A program made the translations under genes and the position numbers. Below, one piece after another: positions 34,200-46,649 of a DNA stretch of 64,000 nucleotides. A model generated the notes under the pieces. That model saw nothing but the letters and a program-made list of their open reading frames with translations. It had not been told where the DNA came from and did no database searches. The DNA comes from Corylus avellana. Lineage: Eukaryota; Streptophyta; Magnoliopsida; Fagales; Betulaceae. The stretch is taken from NCBI RefSeq assembly GCF_901000735.1, contig NC_081546.1, positions 12,911,629 through 12,975,628 of the forward strand, in the 5' to 3' direction. Each line of letters begins with the position of its first letter. Position 1 is the first letter of the stretch.

Positions 34200-36752
34200 T
34201 GTAACGACTCTAAAATTAATTAACTAAAGTAATTAATTATGTGTAGTGCTCTCAAACTAATCAACTTATAATTAAGTAGAAGTACTATTTATAACAACAA
34301 ATATTAAAATAAAATACAACGAAAAAGAAATATTGATCTGAACTGTAAACTATTACCTTTGGAGCATCTTTTACTCGAGTTTACAAACCAGAGCCTTTAA
34401 AGGAAAAACAACAAAACAAGTTTACAGGGATACAACAACTGAAAATACATCAACTATTGCCTGTATGTGGCCCTAGCGAAAGAAACTCTAAGTCTCTAAT
34501 ATTCAACCTTTGCACTAGCACCTGCTAAATTTTAAAATAAATAAATATTGTACAAGTGAAAAAATAACTGCATAAGTACATGACTTAAGAAATTACTCGA
34601 AAACTTTGCCCATGCTGTGAGCCTCATTTAGTTGAAAAATTATATATATGAAAGGAATGTACATTTACAGAATATCGTCGAGTATAAAGTAAAATCATAT
34701 TGAAGATCATTATTTCTGCAATCATGCCAACAGGAAAAATAGTACTTTTATAAAATCATTAAGGCACATTATAGAGATAATACATCACTGTTTAAAGTAG
34801 AAACCATACTAATGAGAAATACAGTATAATATAATATCCATAAATAATAACGGTTAATAACCATCCTCCATATGTCCTATTTGTAGCCTTAACCATTTTG
34901 GTTTGCATGCTTCGTTGAACATATGATGCCGCCCTGATGCCTCGATCGAGGTGTACAGCAAGCCATCACTAGTAGTCTAATCAGGTCCGACCCGAGGAGA
35001 TTTACATTTAGGGTGTGACCGCTATCCGTGGATTTGCTGTGTTGGTCACTCTGGTAAAAGCAAACTAACATCTTTAACTCTAGGATATATATATAGGTCA
35101 AGTCCATATAGTGTGTACGCACCATATATTCTTCACTTCTTATTTGTACAACACACAACATTATATTTTCAAGTGGGGGACATAATTTATTTCGTTAGTA
35201 AACAGTGAATATCAATGTATGTGTAAAACATCATTCATAAAAGTATTAAGCTCATAACATATTTTTTTATAAAAAGCATAAGCAACAAAATGCACAGTTT
35301 ATAAATAACATAATCATATTTAATGGCATAGCATCTCAACCTAACCAAATCCACTTGTACTAGGGAGTCCTAAAGCCCCAAAAGCAAACACTTTACAAAC
35401 TTAAAGCATATTTAGGTATCAAAAGGTTCATCTTTAATACAAAACCCTTAAAGGTGTGCCTTTATTACCAACATGGTCTCAAACAATATCAACATTCGAA
35501 AACAATGTGTATGAGTGAGTAAGGGCCTATTTGGAATTGCGTTTGAGGGGTCTAAAAGTGCTTTTAATACTCAAAAAGTCCGTTTGAAAGAAAAAAAAAA
35601 AAAAAAAAAAAAAGGTACTCATTTGGTAAAAAAATTAAAAACACTTTTAAGGGTCCTAAAAGCCTAAAAATGGTCAAAACGCATTTTTGGCAAAAGCTTC
35701 AAAATAAAGCTTTTGCCCAAAAGCTCTTTTTGACTTAAAAACTATATTTTTCAAACGCAATCCCAAACAGGCTCTAAAGCGCTAGTTCAAATTAATGCTT
35801 GCACAAACAAGCCACAAAACTTAATAATACATAAAATCATGAATAACTTATTTTGCAAACAACACAACTTACAATCCAATCTAAATCCATACTTTAAAAA
35901 ACCGATTGATGTGTTTACACGGAAGCAAACCAACTAATAATAACAAAAGAGTTTTGGATTATACAAGAAAAGATGGAGGTTTCTTTCTTCAAAATACAAG
36001 AAACCCTAAAATTGGCCCTTCTTTCTCAATCTCGCTCTCTCTGTCCCTCTCTAGGTAGCTGAGAATATGGATGTACAAGCGGGGCGATTAATAACCGCTA
36101 ACAACTGTATATTAACCGTATAACCGCATAACAATAAATCACCGCAATCGGATAACTGGATAATCGCCTAAGCTGGTTGTGGTTACCTGTTTTATAATAT
36201 ATATTATATATAATAAAAATAAATTAAAATTATTAATAAAATATTATAAACTTTCGTGCAATACATAGATAAACAGTGAAACTTTTTAATTTGATTTTTT
36301 GTATTGAAGATACGAAAGGTCATTTCATTATTTTTAACGTCCAGCAACTGATTGAGGGGGTATATTGCATCATATTGAAAGTTCACAAGGTGAAATTGAG
36401 AGTTTGAAATTTGGGAGTGTCTTTTCAAAACACGTGGTAATTTAGGGTTCATGGATCTTAAGTAAAGCTATAAAAAAAAATTAAAAAAAAAATGTTTACA
36501 GTGATCGAATCGAAGGGAGTGAGGATCGAGTTTCTCGTGTTTTAAATGCACAAAAATTGTCTACCAATGAGCAGTGATCAATCACGTGTGGAATGATTGA
36601 TCACATTTTTTTTTTACAAACAAGTTTAATTTATAGAAAAACTTTTACAACATGATTGGATTTCTCCAAAATTAAATTTATCTCATTTTCAATTATGTTG
36701 TAAAAATTTATTTGTAAACCTTAAAAAGAGTTTGAATTTGTAGGGTATTACA
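34200..36752 (-). repeat. LTR-like repeat on the minus strand
   Basis: On the minus strand it starts TGTAATACCC (36752) and ends GTCGTTACA (34200), the same terminal style as copies A-D elsewhere in the window. There is no coding domain inside. Flanks TTCCC and CCCTC do not form a convincing 5-bp duplication. A Tourist-like MITE sits inside at 35523-35774. At about 36070-36185 is an AACCG/TAACCGC-rich stretch resembling hAT-type transposon ends. It may be a solo LTR with secondary insertions. Confidence 0.5.
35523..35774. mobile_element. Tourist-like (PIF/Harbinger) MITE, target duplication TAA
   Basis: 252 bp with inverted ends GGGCCTATTTGGAATTGCGT and the complement of ACGCAATCCCAAACAGGCTC, flanked by TAA on both sides. 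The GGGCCTGTTTGG-type end and a TWA duplication are typical of this group. A 22-bp A tract lies inside. Confidence 0.85.
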
Positions 36753-39700
36753 CCCTCCCTCTTTCTTTAACATATTTTGTTCTAATTTCTCACTTTCTCT
36801 AGAGAAGGAAAGAGTATAGGCCAAATCAAAAACCCATCACCCTATTCTTGCTCCTTTTTCTCGCGGCGAAGCCCCTCTTGAAAGCGATCTCACCCTTGCC
36901 TGAAGGCCATGCACGACTTTCACGACGTTCTTGTAGGCGATCCGATGGAGGTTCACGGGGAGGCATCACGAGGAGGCATTACTAGCTGACGGCCACAACT
37001 TTCACAACGATTTGTGATATTTGCAGTTGCAGGTCGAAAATGGCCAGTCAATTTGAAAGAACACGTCTGATTTTCGTGTGGATAAAATTTTTTTAAAGAT
37101 GCTTATTTTAATAAAATAAAGAAATTTAGATAGAGCGTTGGATTGACATTTAGAAAAGTGAGTAGCTAAACTATTAAAAAAAAAAAAAAAATTTAATTAA
37201 CCATTTTGCATAGAAATGTAGATAGACAATTGTGAATGCTCTAAGCCAATAAATTATTGAAATGAATCATAGATATATATACAATCTACAACTCTTCCTC
37301 ATTCCTCTTTTCCTCCTCTCCCACTTTGAATAGACAAATATATATATATATATAGTCTACAACTCATCTCTCAACACAGGATCCGGCTTCCATGCCGTTG
37401 GAAAAAGTGCCGCAAATTCATCTCCAGTATATTTTAAGTCAAACGTGAAACGACATCGTATAGTAACGTTTAACACATCTTGACGCCATTTCAAAGGGAA
37501 GGAAAAAACACATCTACCTTGCCTGCTTCAGTTCCCTTGTCGATAGAGCTTTTCACAGAATTCCCCCTTAATACCAGGGCAAAAAGCCCTCAATATTTGG
37601 TTTTTTTTTTTTTTTGATGAATAAGATAACAAACTTCAATTACTGTGATGCAGAATCAAAGAAGATGAAATAGAAAAAGAAATCTGTCTACGTATGAACA
37701 GCTAGCTCTTGGGTCTCAACTCTCAACGCCTCTCTCATTCTATCTGTCACTCACCAATATGAACCATTTATTGTTTTTATACAGTAGAAATCAAGGATCA
37801 TGTATATTTATGTAATTAATATGTACAATTAATAAGCAGGCATAGGATTCCCAATATCTCTCATTAAGCCACAAAGTTAATGTTGTGTGTAGTGTTCGTA
37901 AAGGCAACGGCACCAGACGCCAGTTGTGTTTTGTAAATAAATACATATATGTATCTCCCATTGCATTACGTTGAAGCAATATGCATATATGGGTGCGTTA
38001 TTATTTCTTCTTTCTGGGTAATAATTATAATATATAAAATATGGTGTTTTAATTTCTTCAGCGTGTTTGACCAGGAATGGAGAGACAGAGAGAGAGAGAG
38101 AGAGAGAGGGGGTGATTGGGAGAGATTGCGTGGGAATCCCTTCGCGGAGGCCGGAAACAAAGCCAGCCTCATCCGGGGTTTTGTATATTTGATTAAGAGA
38201 ACCGAGACCTTGATTTGTGTACACCGTTGTATCACCACGTGTAAATCCCACGGACTTTAGGGATTTTTGCTTTCTCTTCCCATACGTACCCTCTTCACGT
38301 GCCAAACCCACCAATCTCAATTTCTCCATCCACTTTTTTGCTTTTCCACGCCTGTAACGACTTTAAGGATTTTTTTTTTTCTTTTTCTTTTCCTTTTTAA
38401 TGCCATAGAATTACAACATGATAGTGAAATCAACCATTTTTATTTTTATTTTTTTACAAATGCTAGTCAAAAGATTAATTTTTATTGTCACATTATTAGA
38501 TTGTATGACTGTTATATAGCAGTTTGCTAAAATATAGAATTATTATTTTTTTGCAATGAGTAATGCTATTTAGGGCAGCCTATTTGAAATTATGTTTGAG
38601 GAGCCTAAAAGTGCTTTTAACACTCAAAAAGTCTGTTTCAAGAAAAAAGTATTCGTTTGATAAAAAAATTAAAAACCCTTTAATTTTAAAGGTACAAAAA
38701 AAACTTAAAAATGACAAAAACACACTTTTGGCAAAAGCTTAAAAATGAAGCTTTTGCCCAAAAGCGTTTTTTTGACTTAAAAGCTCTATTTTTCAAACGC
38801 AATCCCAAACAAACTCTATCATATGACTGTGGTATGACGTGATAGTAAAAATTAGCCAAAATTTTTCTCTTTTCTTTGTAAATTAAAATGTTGATCAAAT
38901 GAATAATTTTTTATGGTCACATTATCTAATTCATTTATAATCAACTTCATTTGCAGCATCTTATATATTATCATGATTTATTGAATATGATCTTTGTGGG
39001 GTTCATGGTATATTTGGTAATATATAAAGGTACACCTAGGATCCGGAATCATGATTCATCATTCTCAGCACCCATCACCAAAATATTGCAATGGGTGTTT
39101 AATAAGTAATATGTTTTGAATTTCTAAAACAACTCCCGTGTTTCACACACTTGCACTGAATTTGATGCAATTTCCAACTTGGGTGAACATGATTCAAGGA
39201 AGCACTTACTGTACGTATCATATATCATCCTCTCAAAGTTTGACTTTACCTCACATTCTTACAAAGAGAAACCAAAGAAAAAGAAATTTCAATTTCAATT
39301 TGGTAATATGTTTGTAGAACACCACTTTTCTTTTCTTTTCTTTTCTTTTTATTTATTTTTTATTTTTTTTATTTTTAAAGAATACTGCTATATTTCTTAA
39401 ATATTGTCTCACAATGCTAATAGAGTAGTTCTAACAAACCAATTAAATTTTTCCTTAATAAGGTTAAATAAGACTGCTACTTCACTATTATGAGATATAT
39501 ATATATATAAAGAAATATGAAAAATATTAACACCAATCATTTTTATGATTAATTTATTGAATTTGTAAGAAAATAGAAGAATAACTTATTGTTTTTATTT
39601 TTATTTTTCTATGGGCTAAGAGAAAGGTAACATAAAAAGTGACAATGTGTTGTAGTTCATGGGGGTATAGTGGCAATACGTTGTAGTTCATGAGGGCAAA

Positions 39701-40270
39701 GTGACAGGTTGATTGTCTGAGTTAATGGCTTTGACTGACGAAATGGAGTTTTTGGTACAAAATAGTAGTTCATAGGGACAAAGTAGTACAATTGACAATT
39801 CATAAAAAAAAAGTGACAAGCCGTTATAATTCATAAGGGCAAAAAGTTGTTTCCTATTTTTTTTCCCTCTCAGGCAAAGAGAAAAGTAACATAAAAAGGA
39901 TAATATTAATAAATGGGTAAAATAAGAGGCTGGAATAATGGAATGAAAGGGAAAGATCCTTCATTCCTCTTTGACTCTGACCGTGTGTATGCATAATTGA
40001 AGACAGGTAGATTACACTGCGAATTTAGCTAGACAGAAAATAAATAAAATAATAAAAATAAAAAATTATTAAAAACAAGAGATAAACCGGTTCAAATAAT
40101 AATTGACAGTTAAGCAGATTTTCTTCATCCTAATGAGGCGATTTTGTGGAGTAAGGTCTCCCATTCAACGGACATTTCCCATAGGACTTTTTTATTTTCC
40201 TCTCTTCTGGTAAATAACACCAAAACACTCTTTTGATCATATTGCATAGAGTAATGATCGTCACAACAAG
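36753..40270. other. AT-rich intergenic DNA with transposon debris
   Basis: No gene is supported. A second, more diverged copy of the 35523 MITE lies at about 38573-38816. A GA microsatellite lies at about 38085-38108. Two CACGTG G-box cores lie at about 38236 and 38296. A degenerate repeat of the type GTAGTTCATGAGGGCAAAGTGAC runs through 39640-39850 and resembles widespread plant transposon remnants. Confidence 0.5.
38573..38816. mobile_element. Diverged copy of the Tourist-like MITE
   Basis: It shares internal phrases with the 35523 copy: CCTAAAAGTGCTTTTAA, CACTCAAAAAGTC, AAGCTTTTGCCCAAAAGC and TTTTTCAAACGCAATCCCAA. The ends are mutated and no TWA duplication remains. Confidence 0.75.
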
Positions 40271-40294
40271 CCACAGCACCCACATTCTTTATTA

Positions 40295-40440
40295 ATTAAA
40301 CTATATATATCCCTTTTTATTATTTTAATATTTAATTTTCCTTTATTTCTGTGCCTTTCTCTTCTCAGGATCACTCCTAAAAGCTTTGCACTGATCCCCA
40401 CACATCTCTCTCTCTCTCTCTCTCTTTTAACCCCACGCCG
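40295..40440 (+). promoter_or_regulatory. Possible promoter and 5' UTR start of the NAC gene
   Basis: A TATA-like run (CTATATATATCC) at about 40301 is followed about 100 bp later by a (CT)n tract at 40405-40426, a common arrangement at plant promoters. The coding start is about 1 kb further on, so a 5' UTR intron is likely. A good acceptor (TTTTTCAG) ends at 41410, 30 bp before the ATG. The donor is not resolved. Confidence 0.35.
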
Positions 40441-41440
40441 TGCCCTTGAAGCCAAGATATTGGCAACCTCAACTTCAAGCCTCCGCTGTCTGCTTTTCTG
40501 GGGTCGCCGGTTGTCTTTTTTTCTTTGTTACAAAGGAAAAGGGTTTCTGCTTGCAGAGGTTTGCTATTTATAGTCTTTGTCATTCGTTTTTTCCTTTTTT
40601 ATTCTCCTTTTATCTTTTTATGGAAATCTTCGGGTTCTCTCTTTGTTACTACTTTGATTATAAGGCTTTTACAGTTGCTTCGTTGAGCTAGCTAGCTGCA
40701 GCGGGAGAGATGAACAAAGAGCTTGCTTTATATATTTAACTTTTTATCCCTTTTTTTTTTCTTCAAATTATTTTTTTCCTTTTCCTTTGTTATGGGGTTG
40801 GGGGGTTAAGTTCATCTCTTTGTGAAAACAAAGCAAATATTGTTTAAGATTTTCATACTTCACTTCTGGAATTTACGGTTCGTATATATGCTGTTGGAGA
40901 GTAGTAAAAGAGCATATATATATGTCGTAAGGTCTTAGAATATATATATATATATATATATATTAAATTTAGGCGATCAATGGGAAGAATATGGTGGCAT
41001 GGTTGCAGCAACCCTAGAAAATGTCATGAATGCATGAAAAGTTTCATATGATATCTTCATTTTAAAACTCGGCTTAATTTATATATGTTTCAGCCTTTTC
41101 GATCATGATCTACCCCTCCATTGCTATACTTTTTAATTTCTACTTTTTTTGTTATATATATATCGGGTGTGCTTTTAAGTGGAAAAGAAGAAGAGTATAC
41201 TACTAATGAGTATATATTTTAGGGCTTAAAGTGATCTACATGCAAAACATCTTTGAGCCTCCCTCCTCTTTGGATATATGTATTTATATGCCCCCTTTTG
41301 TGAGTTAATTAGGTAAAGACTTCATCGAGTAAAAGACTTATCTTTCTAGGGTTGTGGAGTTTGTGCATGCATGTAATTTGTCATGTAATGTGAGATGCTT
41401 TATTTTTCAGGGGTCATAGACTTGAGATATAAGATCGACA

Positions 41441-44083
41441 ATGATGGCAGGGAATGGACAGCTGACAGTTCCTCCAGGATTCCGATTCCACCCAACAGAT
41501 GAAGAGCTTCTCTACTATTATCTAAGGAAGAAGGTCTCCTATGAAGCCATCGATCTTGATGTTATCAGGGAGGTGGATCTCAACAAACTCGAGCCATGGG
41601 ACCTTAAAGGTAATTAGATGCATCATCATCATCATCATCATGCATGCATGTCTCCTTCCACCTCCATCATCATCATATATATCTTCTTCCCCTAACACCT
41701 CAAATAAACTAATATTGTAAAGGCCGTGTAATTACGACTTTATTGCCACACGCGGCAGCCACTTTGTCAAAGTCAAACCGCATATCCAGGGTGCGACTTG
41801 ACTTCATTTTAGAAGAAAGTTGTAGAGAGAGAGCAAGAGAAGAAGAAGAGATCAACAGAAGCAACAAGAGAAAGAGGAGCATGGAAACGGGAAAAAGGGG
41901 AGTAGGAAGACAAGAGGGAGACGACAATCAGTCAAAATTCATTATAAGCTGCTTAGTACAATAGAAAACTAGGTTTAAATAGATGAGAAATGCTAAGGTT
42001 AATTTCCTTACTGTTTTTTTGGTGTTATTCTAATCCTATAATATGGATATTGTTTCCTAAAAAAACAAAAAGAAACTTATTCTTACTTTTTAAAAAAACT
42101 TTTTTATAAAATAATATTCACGTAGGATCATCAGAACACCAAGAAAACCACATGAAGATCGGTAACATTTCTTTAACACTAATCCTAATCGTACTTGGGC
42201 TAATGGCCCTCTAAAAGACCATAAATGAGGGATGCATTTCTTTCCTTTTTTCTACACATGACAAACTCTAACAAATCAGTTTAGGGATATGGATCCAAAA
42301 TATTGGCCCAAGTCCTTCACTATATATCATTTCATTCATAACTTGCAAAGTCCAAGGTTGTCGCTCTAGATTTTATCCCCATGAAAAATCAGTTAGCTGA
42401 CTTGTTCGTCAAACCATTAGATAGTTCTAGATTCGAGTGTCTTAAGAAAGTTATTGGTGTATAATGTGTTAGGATGCCATACAACATATGTAGTGCATTG
42501 CATTACATTTTCTTTTGTTGCTTGAATTTTATTTATTTTTTTCTTTTGTTTTTACATCCATTTGAAAATTTTGTTTCGATGACACATGATGCAGAGAAAT
42601 GTAGAATAGGATCGGGGCCTCAGAACGAGTGGTATTTCTTCAGCCATAAGGACAAGAAATATCCAACCGGAACGCGAACCAATAGAGCAACAACAGCTGG
42701 TTTTTGGAAGGCAACGGGGAGAGACAAAGCCATCCACCTCAGCAATGCCAAAAGGATTGGGATGAGGAAAACCCTTGTGTTCTACACTGGTCGTGCTCCT
42801 CATGGCCAAAAGACTGACTGGATCATGCATGAATATCGCCTTGACGACGATAATGGCGCCGAGGTTCAAGTAATTACAATACACCCACCCATCCATCCCC
42901 ATAGCTTGTTGAATTAGGATCTTTTCGAGTTTAAATGAATTAAAAAATATCTTGCAGTTATATTAGAGGAATATTTTTGTCACTTCAAAAAGTGAAAAGA
43001 CAAAAATACTCATAAAATATAACTAACTGGATACTCTCGAATTCATTTACGGGAGAGAATCCTGTTACATAGCTTGCCATATCATTAGTTGCTGCATGAA
43101 AATAATAGTTATGAAATCATCACTTATTCTCATAACCTAAGTTGATAGAGAATGATTAATTTAATAATATAATTAATATTTTAACACTTTCTTAGGGTAA
43201 AAAGATTATCCAGTTAGTGTAGTTTAGATGGGTAAAATTGTCCTAAAAATTAAAATGACAATTTTACTCCTTTAAAAATCACTAACTAGCTACTCTCAAT
43301 TTCATCTAAAATGGAGAGGATCTTATTCATTTTCTCGGTGTGAGCTCAAACTCCTTAATAAATTAATGAGGTCTAATATATGAAATATTTATTTGAAATA
43401 GAATGTAAATAACGGAGGCAATGTTCGAATTTAAAACATTTACTCTGATACCATATTTTAAATTTCCACTTATCTCAAAAACTTGAGTTTATAAGAAATT
43501 ATTGATTTAATTATTTAATTAATATTCTAACAATAACTCCTTCACTTTGATTGATCAGCAGGAAGATGGGTGGGTAGTCTGTAGGGTTTTCAAGAAGAAG
43601 AATCAGTGTCGAGGTTTCCAACCAGAGGGTGGTGCTCAAGAAGAACACTTCACTCATACTCATCATATGAAGGCAAGTGGTTCTGCCCCAATACAAAACC
43701 ATCTACAAGGGCTATACGATTACACCTTTGATGGGCAAACTCACCTCCCACAGTTGTTCAGTCCAGAGTCAGCAATAGCCCCATCCTTCATATCACCTGT
43801 CTCTTTGAACACCATGGACATTGAGTGCTCTCAAAACTTGCTCAGGCTAACAACAGCAGGCGGCGGCTGTGGGCTGATGCAGCAGGAGAGGTTCCATGGT
43901 GACTGGTCTTTCTTGGACAAGCTCCTTGCCTCTCATCATCAGAGCATGGATCAGCAGCACCCACAGAGTAAATGCAACCCTTCATCTCATGTCACTGATC
44001 ATCATCATGTGGGTACCTCAAGTCAGAAATTCCCATTTCAGTACCTTGGCTGTGAGAGTGACATTTTGAAATTTTCCAAGTAA
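41441..44083 (+). CDS. SMB: NAC transcription factor, SOMBRERO-type
   Basis: Three exons, 41441-41609, 42595-42869 and 43562-44083, encode 321 residues (one fewer set if the ATG at 41444 is used). The NAC domain fills residues 1-160: [18 protein letters not shown] (subdomain A), then [51 protein letters not shown] and [12 protein letters not shown]. Intron positions match the usual NAC gene structure. The C-terminal region has blocks I associate with Arabidopsis SMB (ANAC033): [30 protein letters not shown], and an end resembling FxYLG...LKF. SMB acts in the nucleus to drive root-cap cell maturation. The protein is shorter than the Arabidopsis one, mainly for lack of His/Gln runs. Exon 3 has a tandem CAGCAG acceptor that could add one Gln. 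Confidence 0.88.
42340..42465 (+). pseudogene. Ty1/Copia polyprotein C-terminal remnant in NAC intron 1
   Basis: One frame reads [18 protein letters not shown] and then ECLKKVIGV, the hallmark end of the Copia RNase H region (the family usually has KNQLADIFTKPL). No LTR or other domain is visible nearby, so this is a short relic in the intron between 41610 and 42594. Confidence 0.8.
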
Positions 44084-44845
44084 ATTAATTAACCTCACAG
44101 TTTTCTTTGCTAAGATGTCTGCATGGCATGCAGAAATCTGTACTCTTTATATTAGCATATTCCTAATAGATATTTGGTCGAGATTTTATCCCTTCTAATA
44201 TAAGAGTTTACTTTTGTTTATGGAAATGTATATATATGTGAGTCCAAACTGTTAAGAACAAGTATTCATAATTATGTTTCTTTTTCTGTTTTCTAAGTTA
44301 ATTGTGTTTGTTTACTTTTTGTTTATATTTATGGTTAATTTGTCTCAAGGGCAAACACACACACCCACTCACATATATGAAGAAAGTATTAATTGTCTGA
44401 GTGAGGCAAATGGGAAGCTAGAACGTACGTGGATACTGAAAGCATAGGGTTAAGCTAGCTCTCAAAAAGGGAAACAAATATTTGGAAGAAAACCAAATCC
44501 GTGCTTTCAAATCCATGCTAGCTTTCCTTTTTCATGCCTGCGAATATATGTACATACTGAGTGTATATATAAATTAAAGAGAGAGTATAAAATGAATATT
44601 GAGTTTGATGTTGGAAACTCAATATTAATGGAAAGAAAAAGAACTACGCACATCCAAGAAAAAGAAAATAACAAAATAAGCAACTATTACAAAATAACAA
44701 GAAAAAGAAAAAGAAAACATATATTAATGCAATGACTATGCACAAGTAATCCGAGATCCGAGATCCCTGCAAGACAGCCAAGCATAAGAGAGGTGCGCCG
44801 CAAATGGGAGAGAGGGCATAGTAGGGCTGAAATATTAACTATACA
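44084..44845. other. 3' flank of the NAC gene
   Basis: Presumed 3' UTR for the first 150-200 bp, then AT-rich DNA with A-rich tracts. No gene is recognised. Confidence 0.4.
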
Positions 44846-46525
44846 CACTACAGGAAAATTGGTCTTTAGCGACCATATTTTTAGGGACGACTCAAAAGTC
44901 GTCGCTATTTCTCAATATCAGCGACGACGATTTCTTGTCGTCGCTAATTCCATTAAAAAAAATGTGAAAACAATGACAACTGGATGTCGTCGCTGATATG
45001 CAATCGCTAATGGCGAAATAATTATTTTTCCCAGGCGAGAAAAGGCGCACCAAAAAATTTGTGACCGGGTTCAGATCATTAGTGATGATGTATATATTAG
45101 GTTGTATATATTAGGTTGCTTAGAAAAGTGAGGGAGAATGGAAAATAAGCAAATATTTTATTTCTTACTTCTTAGTTTGTTGAGCTGCACGCCTGGCGCC
45201 TGCACTATGTGTGTTTCTTTGTGCCATGTAGGGAAAGATATTTGATTTCATTTTTAGATATTTGATTTGGTTTTTCTTAAGGTGCCATGTAGGGAAAGAT
45301 TTTTTCCATTCAAATAAATCTTGTTCTTCACTATTAATTCAAATTGTTATGATGTGCCTTGAATTCGCAATTTCTTCATTGTTTGGTTGGGAACTTGTTG
45401 CTTTGCCTTGTCATGATTTACTGTATCAATTATGGTATGAAATTCCTCGATTCTGTGATACATGATGGACAATGTTCTTTTTCTATTACGTTTTTTCATG
45501 TTTGAGTAGCAACTGTTTGTCCAACTATGTGGTTATTATATTAGACATGCTTATAGTTTTTAAGTGAGTTTTCTTGTCTAATATATACTCTTCTTCTCCG
45601 TGCAGTTACATATGATATTGATGAGTCGTACAAGTTATCAGTTCTTACATCTGGAAAGCCTTCTTTGTAATTCTTTTTTTGCTGCTTAGCTACATATGAA
45701 GTTTAATTTCTCAATGAACATTATTGTTGATGTATGCCTTCTTTGGCACTTGCTTAAAAACTTGACAATTATGTAGTTTTCTTAGGCCATTTTTGAGACT
45801 TCTTCACTTGTAATTAACTCTGTTTCAGACCTTTTAACATATTTAATTAGAAAAAGAGTTCTTAAGTAAGCTTTAACATATTGTTATGTTTAGATCATTT
45901 ATACCAAACAATTTAAAACATTAATCGGCCAAAAAGAAAAGCATTTGATGTTGACAACGACGATCATCAGCAACACTGATGTGTGGGTCATTAGCGACGA
46001 CGACAAAAATGTCGTTGCTAATGTGTGTGTCATCAGCGACGACATTTGTCGTCACTAATGTATGCTAAATGTTGTTGATATGTGCATCATCAGCGACGAC
46101 ATTTGTCGTCGCTGATGTGTGAGTCATCAGCGACGACAAATGTCGTCGCTGATGTGCAAGTCATTAGAGACGACATTTGTCGTCGCTGATGTGTGTGTCA
46201 TCAGCGACGACATTTGTCGTTGCTGATGTGCTCGTCATCAGCGACGACAATGTCATCGCTAATGAGACACACATTAGCGACTCCATCGACTTTATGAGGC
46301 ATTTTCAGCGACAAACTTTGATAGTTATTAGCGACGACATTTGTCGTCGCTGATAATTATTAACAGCGACGACATTGCATGTCGTCGCTGTTTAGTCTTT
46401 AACGACGGATTACTTGCAACGACTGGGAGCGACGACCGTAGTCGTCGCTGATGACCATCAGTGACAACATGTGGGCTTTTAGCGATGACCACGGGTCATC
46501 GCTAAAGACTGATTTTCCTATAGTG
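44846..46525. mobile_element. Non-autonomous CACTA element, target duplication ACA
   Basis: The left end CACTACAGGAAAATTGGTCT and the right end, whose complement starts CACTATAGGAAAATCAGTCT, form CACTA-type terminal inverted repeats. ACA flanks both ends (44843-44845 and 46526-46528). It is 1,680 bp long, without transposase-like ORFs. Subterminal regions carry AGCGACGAC / GTCGTCGCT motifs, a few on the left (44870-45010) and many on the right. The middle has a direct repeat, GGTGCCATGTAGGGAAAGAT, at about 45219 and 45281. The element lies about 760 bp downstream of the NAC stop codon. Confidence 0.92.
45958..46508. repeat. Array of perfect palindromes in the CACTA right subterminal region
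   Basis: At least nine units spaced at roughly 35-60 bp have arms such as ATCAGCGACGACA and TGTCGTCGCTGAT around a 0-3 bp centre. Example: from 46107 a complete unit with 14-bp arms and a 2-bp centre ends about 46155. Spacer words such as GTGTGTGTCATC also recur. Such motifs are the expected transposase-binding sites of CACTA elements. Confidence 0.9.
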
Positions 46526-46590
46526 ACACTAACAACTAAATGCCATAATCGCTAACTGCATAGGACGGTGCGGTTAGCGGTTAGCTGCAA

Positions 46591-46639
46591 CATTTGAATA
46601 TTATTAATAACGCTATTCAAATGTCGTTATTAATAATAT
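46591..46639. repeat. Overlapping perfect inverted repeats
   Basis: ATATTATTAATAACG (46598-46612) pairs with CGTTATTAATAATAT (46625-46639). CATTTGAATA (46591-46600) pairs with TATTCAAATG (46614-46623). The two hairpins are mutually exclusive. They lie just right of the CACTA element, next to GCGGTTAGCGGTTAGC. Confidence 0.85.
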
Positions 46640-46649
46640 GTCATTAGCA

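Noticed and set aside
34200..36752. Solo LTR with a target duplication
   Set aside because: The flanks TTCCC and CCCTC do not match, so I list it only as LTR-like.
36840..37070. A GC-richer stretch that could be a gene fragment
   Set aside because: No long frame or motif on either strand; more like an old repeat.
37877..38329. A 150-residue minus-strand ORF
   Set aside because: Its middle is a translated GA microsatellite and the rest has no motif.
45958..46508. CRISPR-like array
   Set aside because: Repeats are palindromic, variable in spacing and inside a CACTA element of a plant genome, with no spacers of constant length or cas genes.
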